Assembly: GCA_025331565.1 (NCBI GenBank)
Contig: JAFREQ010000091.1
Coordinates: 132,001 to 196,000, forward strand
DNA: 64,000 nt
From: Holacanthus passer
Lineage: Eukaryota > Chordata > Actinopteri > Pomacanthidae
Direction: 5' to 3'
Shown here: positions 22,696 to 34,800 of the stretch, piece by piece
Position numbering within the stretch: position 1 is the first letter of the stretch
Layout of the letters: each line of letters opens with the position of its first letter
Notes under the pieces: model-generated
Database searches by the model: none
Seen by the model: only the letters and a program-made list of their open reading frames with translations
Told to the model about the DNA's origin: nothing
Made by a program: the position numbers and the translations under genes

Positions 22696-23885
22696 TTCTT
22701 CTTAAGACATTTGCTGCTGAGTCGACCCCAGCCTGGAGCCCTCTGTTCCAGCTCTCATCTGATCCATGTACCATTCCTACAATATGGAGAAAAGCTGCCA
22801 TTATTCATGTCCAAAAAAATCTGGCTCACAGAGAATAATGATTTTAGACCAGTAGCACTGACATCACTAGTGATGAAAACACTTCAGTGTATTATGGCAG
22901 GGAACCTACGAAGTGAAGTGCAGCATCTCTCAGACCCTGACTGACTGATTGACTTTATTGTAAAGCAAACTAAAGCTAAACCTTGACAATCCTCCAGCTT
23001 ATGTAAGACTAATGCATATGTACTTTAGCTCAGTATTTGATACTATACTCACTCAGACCCTGTTTAACAAGCTGAAACAGATGGAGGTGAATCCCTGTAT
23101 TATCAGGTAGTACCATGCATTTCTCATAGGATGACAACAGTAGGTGAAAGTCAACTCAGCTCTCTCTGACATACAGGTTTTAAGTACGGGAGCTCCTCAA
23201 GGCTGCAGAAGCTCATCGCTTCTTTTTACATTATACACAAATGACCTGAGGAACCAGTACACAAACATACTCAATTTACAGACTACAGACTACATTACAG
23301 ACTAGACATCACTATTATGTAAGTCAGAGATAGAAGATGTTGTGCAGTGGTGTGAGTTGCACAATTTGATGTTAAACATCTAAATAAATAAAACAATAGT
23401 CTTTGAGCCCAGGTCTGTTGCTGATCACAGCCCAGTTTTAATCAATGAGGAGAGAGGTATTCAACAGGTTCATTAAGTAGTATTTTGTTCAAAAATAAGT
23501 TAGCAGTCTAGTCTGCATTTGGATAAAAGTGGATAAAAGCATCATGTTTTTGTTTTCCAGGGCAGCCATTGAATCTTTTGTCTATTATAGCATCACAACG
23601 TGGTTTGGTAACCTGTCCTTTAAGCTCAAATCACAAGTCATCTCCGATATGTAATCAGAAGTGCTGGAAAAATAATTGGCATGCTGCCCCCGTCTTCTCT
23701 TCAGGAGATGTTTGAGGAGACAGTGAGAAAGCGGAGTCTTAAAGTTACCTGTGACCCAAACCATCCTTCACAAAGAGTCTGAGCTGATGCCTTCAGGCAG
23801 AAGGTACAGTTTATCAAACTGTAAGTTGAACAGGTATAAGTCGTCCTTAGTTCCACCATCAATCAAACTAATGGACAGGAAGAGA
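22696..23885 (+). mobile_element. Jockey-group LINE, decayed reverse transcriptase
   Basis: The plus-strand translation, in shifting frames, runs through the reverse transcriptase in order: NDFRPVALTSLVMKTLQ (22.84 kb), FDTILTQTLFNKLKQMEVNP (23.04 kb), LSTGAPQGC and SSLLFTLYTNDL (23.19-23.25 kb), VVQWCELHNLMLNI (23.34 kb), AIESFVYYSITTWFGNLS (23.56 kb) and LMPSGRRYSLSN...SLVPPSIKLM (23.79-23.87 kb). The (F/Y)ADD catalytic box has been replaced by a small CAGACTA duplication. No endonuclease is visible, so the copy is 5'-truncated. A GT/G-rich tract follows. Confidence 0.88.
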
Positions 23886-26116
23886 TGAAGAGTGTCTGTG
23901 TGTGTGTGTGGATGGGGGGTGGGGGGTTGACAGTTTGCTCATGACTCCTGACCAAAATGACTGGGTGTGTGGGCAAGTCCAAAATTGCCATGAGACTGAG
24001 GTGTCGTGTGAGATCATTTTATGCTATATACTATATATCAGTTGAGTCAGATGGAGGACATTCAGGTTATGGTAAAGAGGTGGAGTGGAACATTGAAAGG
24101 TGTCGATAGTGACGTTTCCTCATATAGCCTGTTTGGCTTGCAGCTGTAAAAGAAAGTAGACATATACAACAATGATATTTGGTATTGCCAAATTTTCTGG
24201 GACAGTGTGTTTCTTGTTTGCTTTCTCTGAGGTCCACTTCTGGTTGAGGAGGATACTTTGATGAATGTGAGCTCATGATATGAACATATGGACTATATCG
24301 TATAATCTTTGATAGCTTCATTATCTGTTTTATTAGACCCTTGCTATTATCTAGGTAGTTTGGCCCGGAATGATTTAAATTGAGTTGGAAAGTATGTTGG
24401 ATTTGTTTGCACTTTAGTCAGTTGGCTGGGGAACCATCTGTGTCACTGGTGTCACACTATGTATTCACTATGTAGTTCCTGGACTGTTGTTCTCTAGGCC
24501 TCAAGTACTGCTCGCTCACATCCTGATCACCAGGGTTTTAGGTCCACACCCAACAGTCACAACCGCAAGGACAATGTGAGCATAACCAAGTGAATATGCC
24601 CCATTCATTCAAGTGCACACTACTCTATCAACCAAAGGACTGGATCTAATGCAGTATCACACAGAGCTTGTAACAATTCATCATTTACACCCTGATTTGT
24701 TAATGCAAGAATTAGATCTAATTTAACCAGTCTAATATTTAAAAATTGGAAGAGTGCTTGGTTAGCTGTGCTATCACCACAAATATTCCAATTAAGAACC
24801 ACTTCATAAGATATTTAAGTCAAATGAAATTAAAACCTCAATCTCCAAAAATGTACTGCTTAAAACTAGGATTTGGATGAATTTGCCTGTGCTTACCAAA
24901 TGGAGAGGAGAGTGCAGACTGGCTTCTCTAAGTAGTTTAATAATATTGGCACAGTGCAAAATGGGCCACAATTACGCATCCAAAGGCAGACTTATATTTG
25001 CAGAGATATTTAAAAACCCAGTCATCTTTTAATGTGGTTTTCTTCTGTCAAACTGTAGTTCCCTTTCTTTCCAGTTTACATTAACATTGATTTGACATTC
25101 ATTTAGTTCATTCTAAATATATAGTGTATGTTAAACTGGATGCATATTATTTCAGACTCAGACTGTGAGTAAATGGCTGTAGGCTACATAAAGCTGAGAA
25201 CTTACAAAGGTCTTTTTATATTTACTGTGATAATTGTGTTTTGTATTAATTTGACAACCTACCAACGCAGATGTATGGTGAATCATGAGAGAAGCATCAA
25301 GAACAAATGGAGACAATCAAAAAGCATTTATGAACACAAACAGGCACTAAACATTGTCTAACTATCAACCAATATGCAGCAGCAAGTCTCTCCAAACTCC
25401 ACAGGCAGGAGGAATACTATCCGCAGGTTAACACGCTAACACACCAGCAGGTACTGAGCCTACTCTCCGACTCTGGTGAGCTCTGAAACTCCAAAGGGGG
25501 TCCCTTCGGTATTCATGGGTGTACAGGCAGCATAACATAGTCGATTTTATCTTGGGGGGGGGGCACAGCGTCAGAGGGCGTGTAATCTGTGCTGCAGTCA
25601 ACAGGATATTAATGAAGCAAACCAGTAACACTGAGGGTGCAGGAGCTGAATGTCAGAGACACGTGGTAAAGTTTATATATGATTTAATATCAAAAGGCAT
25701 GGAAGAGGGAAAATATTTCATATAAGTGAAGCAGCCCGTTTATCACGCTGAAAAATCCCTGAAGCACCGTGTAAGCAGAAGAGCACAATGAACCTGGAAG
25801 CATGTCAAGTGTGCTTTATTTCCTCTGAGCAGAACTCATGTTTAATACATAGAGGGCCTTCCAACTATATTGTAGCACTGGCCATACAATATCTTCATAC
25901 AATATCCTGTTTGCTCCAACTCAACCTGCAGCATTCATCTACACGCTTGCACACATGTCAATGCAAGTAATCACTTGGCACACACATACACACACATGAT
26001 CCATGGACTGTGCTTTAGCTTCTGAAGCTGATGTACAGAATGTAGCTTCCTGCTGTACAGAACACACACATTGTTATTCATGAAATAAACAGGTTATATA
26101 TTTCATGTACAGTATA
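23886..26116. other. unassigned non-coding sequence
   Basis: GT- and G-rich simple sequence at 23,895-23,930 marks the end of the LINE. The remainder, including a run of about ten G at 25,552-25,561, has no recognisable gene or repeat. Confidence 0.5.
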
Positions 26117-26231
26117 CAGTATGTCATCTCAAATTTTATTTTTATAGCCCCATATCACAAATTTGCTTAAAGGCGCTTTCCAATCTTTTCCCGAAATTCC
26201 CCCCTGGGTATCAATAAAGAATTATCTTATC
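26117..26231 (+). repeat. two short dispersed-repeat pieces
   Basis: AAATTTTATTTTTATAGCCC followed by CATATCACAAATTTGCTTAA is a reduced version of the repeat head seen at 7.0 kb. It is followed by CCCCCTGGGTATCAATAAAG and AATTATCTTATCTTG, a LINE-like 3' terminus. These lie immediately upstream of the Tc1 copy. Confidence 0.5.
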
Positions 26232-26249
26232 TTGATCTGTACAACATAC

Positions 26250-26932
26250 GACACCCTCTATCCTCGACACCCACACACCCATTGCCAACAGGTGCATAAA
26301 ATCCAGCCATGACATCTACATAAAGAAACACCGATAATTTAAAATCAGTCATAAAGAGCTTAATGCACTGTGCATTAGAAGCCTCATGAAATGGGTTTCC
26401 ATGGTCGAGCAGCTCACCATGCACAAAGCCAAGCCTCAGCTGGTGTGATATAAAGCATGCCATGACTGGACTCTGGAAACATGTTCTTTGAAGTGCTGAA
26501 TCACAGGGTTCGGGCTAGGCCTCTAAGTTCCAGTGAAGGGCATTTCTCATACTACAGATTATGCAGACATTTCAGCCATTTGGTCTCTTCCAATTTTGTC
26601 GCAATTTTGGACCAGGACCTTTGCTGCCCCTCCATGACTGTGCCCCTGTGCACAAAGCGAGGTCCATAAACCCATGGCTAAATGCATTTGGTGTGGAAAA
26701 ACTCGAGTGGCCTGCACAGAGCCCATGACCTCAACACTGGTTGGTGGTAGAGCCAGGCCAGTGTCTGACATAACAAATGTTGTTTTGGCTGAATGGGCAC
26801 ACATTCCCGAAGACACACTCCAAAGTCTTGTGGAAAGCCTTCCCAGAATGCCCATGGTTTAAGAATGGTCCAAAGTCCAAAAAGCTCATAAAAGTGTGAT
26901 GGTCAGCCCACTCACTTTTTGGCCATATAGTG
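26250..26932 (+). mobile_element. Tc1-like transposon with internal deletion
   Basis: The right terminus TTTTTGGCCATATAGTG (ending at 26932) belongs to the Tc1 family with CACTATATGGCCAAAA ends. Plus-strand motifs of its transposase appear in shifted frames: MGFHGRAA (about 26.39 kb), then FEVLNH directly followed by the part near the LVPVKG block, and ARPVSDITNVVLAEWAHIP plus TLQSLVESLPR close to the C-terminus. A leader-like stretch with CAGGTGCATAAAATCCAG lies at the left, but the left terminal repeat is not seen. The helix-turn-helix domains and several catalytic-core segments are deleted. CA rather than TA follows the right terminus. Confidence 0.85.
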
Positions 26933-27859
26933 CAGCACCTTGACATTGACTGTGACATTCTACTGATTGTGTTTTTGATTATCTATAAAAATCTGAAATA
27001 ATGTTCTGACAATAGTTTAAAAGTTCAAAAAAAAAAACCATTGTGACATATTGCAGTTCTGCTGGCATGCAGTTTATTTTTGCTGTAGAGTCTCTTATGA
27101 CCTCAAGTGTTCTCCATGCAGGAAGTAAGTTTGTTTGTTCAGTTGACTAAGATACTGATAGCAAAGAGGATTGAAGTGCTAGGAAGCATGACATCCCTTA
27201 AGGCGTCTAAATGTAAACAACAAAATCTCTGATGGTGTTTCAGCTCTAAACTCAACATATAGGAGATACTAGTATTAGAAGCACAGGCTTAAACAAGGAG
27301 GAGAAATAGTTTGATTCCCAGAGCTTCTGCCCTATTTCAGAGTAAACATCAACTCTCCAATGGCTTCTGAGATCAACACTCAACATATGGGAGATAACAG
27401 TACATATCTGGCATGCTGTCAGATGTGACGTCAGCATGGATCTGTATGGGAGATAATACGTTGGATAATTATATAGTACATTTTACATGTTCTCAACAGA
27501 AAGAGACACTATCACATTTATCACTTTCATTCCCACTAAAGCCAAAGAAGATACAAGCTGTCTAGAGATACTTTGAGGCACTTTATATAGAAGTGTCTTT
27601 CTAGGAAGGCACACTTAAGATGCTTATTTAAATGAGCACCCCATAATACTCGTCGAATTAAATAATTCAAATAATTAATCATGTAATTACCACTTAAGTG
27701 TCTTTACCAAAATACAGCTGCAAAAATTCACTTGAATTATTGTGTTGGAGGTTTATCTGTATTTGTCAAAGAAGAGCTCTTTTTCACGTTACAGGAATTT
27801 GTCACGATTTAGATTTCTGTGGATATAAAGGATGTGAAAACCAGCTAACAGGTGTTTTT
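26933..27859. other. unassigned non-coding sequence
   Basis: No gene is recognised. A short word, TATRGGAGATA, occurs three times (about 27,255, 27,385 and 27,443). Confidence 0.45.
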
Positions 27860-28110
27860 GGATCATACCACCACTTTCACAGTCTTTTGTTGCTCCTGTC
27901 CCAACTTGTTTGAAACATGTTGCTGCCATCAAATTCAGCAGATATTTACAAAAATCAATGAAGTTAATGAGGTCAGACATTAAATATATTGTCTTTGCAC
28001 TGTTTTTTTTACTGTTCAATTATATGTACAAGAAGGATTAGCAAATTATCACATTTTACATTTTACAAGGTTTGTACAAGAATGTTGGTGATAAACACTC
28101 CAGAAACCAA
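27860..28110 (+). mobile_element. mariner/Tc1-type 3' end fragment
   Basis: GTCCCAACTTGTTTGAAACA, TGCTGCCATCAAATTCAGC, TATTTACAAAAATCAATGAA, GACATTAAATATATTGTCTT and TTTGCACTG follow the order of the 3' region of a common fish mariner/Tc1-type element. In that element the transposase ends in a LLSQLF-like sequence. Here the frame ends LLLLSQLV just upstream. The distal terminal repeat is not recognisable. The family match is from memory of the layout and is moderate. Confidence 0.5.
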
Positions 28111-28217
28111 AACCCATTTGACAGTTTTCAGTTTTTTGAATCAATGAGAAGTGAGAATCTGGAATGAGATTTCTAAAAATTAAAACAACAACAATGATGG
28201 CTTTTGCTTATGCGTCA

Positions 28218-28252
28218 GATTTTAGCATTGAGTGCAGCTCAATGCTAAAATC
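28218..28252. repeat. perfect 35-nt hairpin
   Basis: A 15-bp perfect inverted repeat (GATTTTAGCATTGAG / CTCAATGCTAAAATC) is separated by the 5-nt loop TGCAG. The stem is too short for a typical miRNA precursor. I see no transposon terminus or target duplication around it. Confidence 0.9.
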
Positions 28253-30844
28253 ATTTGTAAACGACCCACATTTCTGTATGTGGATGCACAGATGAGAGAA
28301 AGCCAGATATGAAAGCGAGCACTCGTTGGAGGCTGCTGTGGATTTCCCATAGGTTTCTTTCCATTCAAACATAAACAAATGCATCCAATAAAGTTCTTCA
28401 CCATTTGGCTTCTGACCCTTTACAAAAAGTCTCTGTCCACTGTCATGTTTCAGATGAGCTGTCAGCAGCTCTATCAAAGAGACATTTCCCCTCTAAACTG
28501 CTCAGTTAATTTCACATTCATGGTTTCATTGAAATACTTGCGAAATATGTGCTGTAAGTACATTTTGCTGATGTACCTTTTACTTAAGTGAAGGTGATTT
28601 GAATGTGGAGCTTGATCTTACGTAAAGGAGCCGCTACCAGCACTGTTCAGCACAGAATACCTGGCAACATGAGCACTAACAAGAAATAATTTTGCCTTCT
28701 AGCCATTGTCCAGACATGAGTGGGACTGCTCTAATAATTTCAAACATTGGCAGGGTTTCTAAGTGTCAGGACCAAATGTCACTCAGTGGACTGGAGTTCA
28801 CTTCAGCAGAGACTAACGAATGGAAATGAGGAGGCTGGAGCCACTTACACATCTGAAGGAAGGCTTGAAATGTGCCCAGAACTAATGAGGCTTCAATGTG
28901 TTTTTAATGCATAGATTAAGACGCAATAGTACTTGCTGGTGAGACAGAGAGAGAATGTGTGCAGGAGAAAGACAGCAAGACCTATCATGTGTACTGATGA
29001 TGCATGGTCCCCACTGACTGATTATCTTTATAACCACAGAGGGCATGATGCACCATTATTTTCTGATCTTGTCTTTTGAGTACGTTAACAAGAGCAGACA
29101 GTCAGTGTAACCTCTTATGTGTGTACCTAAACCAGATTTGTAAATCAGTCAGGACTTTAAACCTCCTTGAAACCCCTTTTAGTTTCATGCTGATGCCATT
29201 TAGGTTTATTAGGGTTTCTGGTTTATGAGATTTTTTTTGTAATTTGGAGCTTCCATTACGCAATTTTAGCCTATTTTAGCTTTCAAGGCATAATTGTGCC
29301 ATGGCTGCATTTCACAGAAAAGCTTTACAGTGCTGGCAACATTCCTATCCAGCATGACTTACAATGGAGATGGAGGCAGCTATAATATCAGCTGGGACTG
29401 ATGGTTCGAGGGTTTTGAGGTTAGAAGCAGGCGATGTGCCCAGGGAAAAGCCCTTCCAGGCTGAGGGCAGAAACTTACAGGGTTTTCTACTTTCACACCA
29501 CGCTTGGTTACCATTTCTGTTGTTTACTTATTGATGTGGATTGATTTTTGCCGTGTTGTCTAGTGAAAGTAATGGGGGCTGAAGAGGAATTTGTACTATT
29601 TCAGTATTAGAAGGCAGCACCTTTTCACTCCTCACAGAGCCTCTGTTGACTGACGGCAGATGGTTGATTTTTATCATTGACTGTAACTGTAATATTAAAT
29701 TTAAAGGTAATCAAATCTGAGGTAATAAAAATAAAGTTTCAAATAAGATTGACGGGTTGTTTTGATGGCGGTTTGGATCTATCCTGAACAAAGAGACACT
29801 TCTTACAGTACACAGATCTGCTGACCCTTAAAAAAATGCCACCTTCTGTCTAAAATCTGAATTATGCTGTAAAGTTATTTTTTGAAAGTTGTTATTTCAT
29901 TTATCTTTCTTCTGCGTGTCTTGGCACAAACAAGTCTAAATAAGCCAAGGGCAACTGGAAAAGTGGCTGGTACAAGCCCATACCATGCAGACAGGCCTAA
30001 TCTAATCTAAATCTAATCTAAAAACCTAAATTTCAGCTGGAAATAAGTCTGGGTTATGTGTTGAAGAGAACATTTGATTGCACAAAAGAACAAAAACACT
30101 GAGCGAGAGAGGTGTTTTCAGCTCCAACTCAAAAGCAAATATGATTTCACTGCTGGGACCACTGACCTTAAGAAGAATTTTAATGCTTTTGAACACTGGA
30201 GAAAGAAAGCAGTATGCCCAGCTTATACAACATTAAGCACACCCAACAGCATTATGCACCACTTAAACTGTGCTACATTCAACCAGCACCTTACACAACT
30301 TTCAAACATTATGCACACCCAACAGCTGTATTTATGGTAGTTCCATTTTATCAGTTATGTTAGTCCATTTTAATACGGCAGCATGAAAAAAAACCTGTCA
30401 TGCTGTGTAAAATAAAAAATGATATAGAGTCGCCATAGGCTGAAGGAAATTAATCATGTGAAAGTCTTTGTAAAGCATTTCTTGATTCCTTTGCATCAAA
30501 CTCAGCAGTATGATCTTTGTAATTCATATTGGATAGAACAGCCTTTGCAACAGATAACACAGGGAGGCCACACAGTCTATGCTGAGACACAGATGTAAGC
30601 AAATTGTTATTTCAGCTTTGAAAAGCTGCACTGTCCCAGTGCCACAGTCGCCACAGTCTCACAATTGCAAAATGCTTCTCCAATGCTTTTGGGGAAATAG
30701 AGGGTTTGAAGTGCAGCAGTTGTTGTGCTTTGGAATTGAACTTTATTGTTACCAGGCAGACGGGACACTTGCTTTGAAATATGCTTAGTTAAAAAAAAGG
30801 CACAGGTCCAGAGCAGCTGCACCATCGCTAACTTGCGAGACAAC
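28253..30844. other. unassigned non-coding sequence
   Basis: No gene is recognised. An 89-codon minus-strand frame covers 28,208-28,477 but has no known motif. AATCTAATCTAAATCTAATC at about 30,000 is a short tandem repeat. Confidence 0.45.
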
Positions 30845-31105
30845 CAGTGGTGGAGGAAGTATTCAGATCCTTTACTTATACACACTGTAAGGACTTATAA
30901 TGGAGTATCTCTCTTCGACAGGTAAATTTTGTGCATTGAAAATGTTACTTAAGTAAAAGTATGTATGCTAAGTATCAAAAGTAAAAAATACCCAATGCTC
31001 CCTGTGAATCTTTACAGTAGCTGTCAAAAAAGTATAGTAGTAGTATAGTAGTAGTTGTAAAAATACCTCAAATGCTTACAGTACAGTACTTGATTAAATG
31101 CATTC
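30845..31105 (+). repeat. hAT-type dispersed repeat, 5' end intact
   Basis: The copy begins CAGTGGTGGAGGAAGTATTC, the terminal sequence of the common fish repeat of this name. It continues with AGATCCTTTACTTATAC, GAAAATGTTACTTAAGTAAA and, near the end, CAGTACAGTACTTGATTAAA. The interior and the exact right terminus are degraded. A sister fragment with the right terminus is at 42.85-43.02 kb. Confidence 0.75.
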
Positions 31106-31689
31106 ACATTCCAACACAACAGCTCATTTGAGTTTCTTGCATGATAGAAAGACCAAAGACAAAAGATGAGTCTGGGCCTCCATGTCTAGAGGCCACACCT
31201 GAAATAAATTAGCTTCATGGGAATTTACAACACTACTAATGTCAGCAGGACTCAGGTATGCCATGTCATTAACAACAATCTGGCTTTCTCTTCCTGAAGT
31301 CAGAGGGTTGCCCATTGACAAAACTGTGGAGTAGCTCTGAAGGCAGTTTAAGTCACACCAAACCTCAGCTCTACAACAATAACATGCCAGTGTAATGGAG
31401 TGCTCAGGAGTGAGGTCTTCAAATCTCATCACTTAGGTTGTAAAATAGAGGTTTTCAATGTAAAGGACATTTAGCAATGAAATATGAGGACTTAGAATTG
31501 AGTGACTGACACAGCTTTCAATTTGGCTTTAAATGCTATCACTACTGCTATTGCTACTACTGGTCTGCTAAACCTACCAATAGGCAATGATCATACTCCA
31601 GCGGGTCTATGGCCTTATTAATGCTAATGTAATATCATATACTACAGTAGTCTGATGGTGATCCAACACAACTTTTCTTCCCACTCCCA
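31106..31689. other. unassigned non-coding sequence
   Basis: A 102-codon minus-strand open frame (31,124-31,432) has balanced composition but no motif that I recognise. I see no promoter, splice site or homologous neighbour, so I do not call it a gene. Confidence 0.45.
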
Positions 31690-31882
31690 TTGTTGCCCAG
31701 GTAGGTAGAGCGTCATCAATCGGAAGGTTGGTGGTTCGATCCCTGGCCCCTGCAGTCTATGTGTCAAAGTGTCCTTGGGCAGGATACTGAACCCCAGATT
31801 GGGGTGATGGCTGTTCCATCAGCCTGTGAATGTATGTCGCTTTGGATAAAAGCGTCTGCTAAATGAAATTGTAGAATTGTAG
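31690..31882 (+). mobile_element. tRNA-derived SINE, copy 1
   Basis: The head carries a tRNA-like region with GGTAGGTAGAGC (box A area) and GGTTCGATCCC (box B, 31733-31743). The central part reads GCAGTCTATGTGTCAAAGTG, TCCTTGGGCAGGATACTGAA. The 3' part reads GCTTTGGATAAAAGCGTCTG and CTAAATGAAATTG, with a short ATTGTAG tandem tail. This is the best-preserved full-length copy in the window of a very common teleost SINE. Confidence 0.88.
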
Positions 31883-34800
31883 GTTGGAGGTGCTATCTGC
31901 AACTATGGACCCTCTTGCCTCCATCTGCATAGTGACAGCAGCTGATTTTTCTGCACAGACTTCCCTGTACACCTCCTGTATCATCTCTTATTCCTCCTTT
32001 GTAACATGCTCAGTTTGGGATTGACAAGTGCTAAGATAGAAATGATAGCAGCTTTCATTTCCGCAAATCTCTTTAGCAGTGTCAGAGGAGCCCCATTGTG
32101 TTATTACGTCTTGTTTCAGATGGAGTTCCTGTAATCCCGTTTGCTGTTTTTAGAGGCAGCTTTAATGCTTCTTGCTTTGTTACTCACACATGGTGCCACT
32201 TTGTCTTTAATCCCCCACTCTCAAGCAACTTGGTGGAGCTAATCAGTTGAATTGAGTGCTTCTGTATTTGAGAGTCCTTTTCTTTAACACCTGTGTAAAA
32301 ATCAGAGGAAACACTGTGCTGGGTGGCTATCATCCAATTTTGCCAATTTATCTGTGTTAAACTCCAGTTGGCAGTGTGATTGTAGTGAGGGGATGAACTG
32401 CTGCAGTGGTGAGGAGGACAGACAACTGTCGAGGTGAACTCACACAAAAAGATGTGTTAACACGGTCAAATGTAGCAGAGAGAAGTTACATGTCGTCACT
32501 GTCCTGTGAAAACCTCAAACTTCATGAGCTAAGAAAAGCAGACGTGTTCAGCTTTGTGACATTGTGCATTTTCACATTATCCAATGTTGTTTTTATTGTT
32601 ATTATTATTGTAGTCATTTTTTCAGTTTTTTTTTTGGCAGGGAAATTTGATCACAAACATAATCCACATCCCTAAGATGGCCATATTAGGCTACCTGTTT
32701 AACTCTGTTTGTGGGAAAGTTACATTCACACAAATGTTACCACAGAGAAAAAAAAACAAGAATTTCCAGCTGCTGTCAAATCTAAAAAACATCTTCTCAG
32801 TCAACTGGCAGCTATGCTGATGATACTATGGTGAACAAAATATTTTGCATTAAGTTTGTCTTAGTTATATATTTTATTTTTGTTCATTCTAATTTTATAT
32901 TCAAACCAAATTCATTCAGATTGTGGCATGTCGATTCTAATTCTTAAGTGTCTTATTTTCCTTGTAGAAAGGAAGACTATCTACATAAACATAATTACAA
33001 CATAAAAAAAAACATAAAAAGGAATACTTAATCCTATCATTGCATCATGGAAAACTGGAAAATGAACTACCCCTATAAATAATTGCTTAAAGCATATTCA
33101 TATACTGTATTTACTGCATTTACACAGCCATCCAATAATGACATACCAACCTTGAGCTAATTTAGTAAAAAGGATCCAATTTGATCTGGGATGTTAAGTG
33201 AGTACTCTTCAGTTGCTTCCATGATTACCAGTCTTTAGTCAAGTGTAATTGCAGAACACTTTCAAGGACACTTTCAGGAGAGGCATAGGCAGCCTCCATA
33301 TTCAACAATATTAATCCACCATATTCATAATTATTATTGAGTAAATATGAGTATGATTATCCATTGATTTTCTATTCTGATCCTTTAGGTTTCTTTCTCC
33401 AAAGACATTGAAAGATATTTTGTTCATAACGAGACTCCCAGTGGTGGTAGATACATAAAAAGTTACTACCAGAAACTTCATAAGGGACATTTTTTCCAAA
33501 AAAAGTGTTGGATTTCCCCATCCCCTGTTGTAAAATCTATCTTTCTTAATTTGTTTTTATAACTGCACAGAATTATGTCAAGTCCTCTGGAATGACACTA
33601 CCTGGAACAATAACTGGCCCAACAGTTCATATACTTTTTATGACATTTTATAATTAGCAACTTTCAGTACACCAAATCATAATTTGGTTTCAGACCAGAC
33701 TACCTGGAAAACACTTCCAAAACTTGTTTAGGGCCTACTGACATAAGATATATGATCTTCATCAGCTGCAGAGTGCAGTAATATGCTTCAGTGTCCTTCC
33801 ATTGTAATGACTCCCTGTTAGAATGATGAGTGCCTTCCTCTGTGCTGCTGTACCTTTATCTCAAAGGGACTACACTAATAGCACCTTTAATGGACAGTTG
33901 ATGAGCTAATGAGGGATATGATGTGAGCCAATTATCTTGTCCCTTTTTGCCCAGTAATGCCCATTCCTAATGGAGATTTGATGGGCTGAAGATTCATAAG
34001 ATGTGGGCTTATTCTGCTACTTTCATGTCTCTCTTAGATAATGTGTAACATACTACATATATCTTTAAACTAGTTGTCAAAGCTTGGTTTAACAGCACAT
34101 TGTGCTACAAAAACTGCTCTGTCACAATGAAACTGTTTCTGTGTTCTTATATTCACACTTTTGAATTGCACTTCATTTGCACTCAAAACGTGATTCAAGG
34201 TCCGAATCGAATCTGATGACACTGCTGATGAAATGGCTCTAATGTTGCGTAATGACAACTTTGAACTTCCCATATTTTCATTTTAAGTTATTTTGAGACA
34301 GCCCTCTGGTTCTGCCAGGGTCCATAGTCTGTGTCTTGCCCTTCTCTTGTTTTGTGTGTGTAGTTTCCTTGTGTGTTGGTGAGCTGGGATGGAAAGCAAG
34401 TATGCTCATGGCACCCATGGGTGCTGCCATGGATGCATTTAAGGCAAATACAGGTGTATTTCAACCTGGCATATTTCCCATGAATGCAGCAATGTGACAG
34501 TATGGGTCATGCTAACTTTCCACACAGCAGATAATCTGTCATTGCAATTAGCTTTTTCCTATGAAGACTTACCACAGTGAAAGTCAGCCTTACAAATATA
34601 AACAAACCAGGGAGCTCCTTTCTGTGTTTACCTTCAGTCAGACTGAAAGACAAGCGTTTTAAATGATTCATGTAAAAATCATGTTTATCTGAAAAGCTGT
34701 AGGAGGCGTGGCAGCTTGCCCAAATACACATCATTTTGCGTGAGGCCTCATTTCCATTGATCTCTTCAATGAGATGGTGAGTGTAAAGCTAGCATGATCC

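Noticed and set aside
28208..28477. 89-codon minus-strand open frame
   Set aside because: No recognised motif. Part of it is the 35-nt hairpin, which argues against protein constraint.
31124..31432. 102-codon minus-strand open frame with balanced composition
   Set aside because: I recognise no motif in it, and there is no splice or promoter context. A frame of this length is expected by chance in 64 kb read in six frames.
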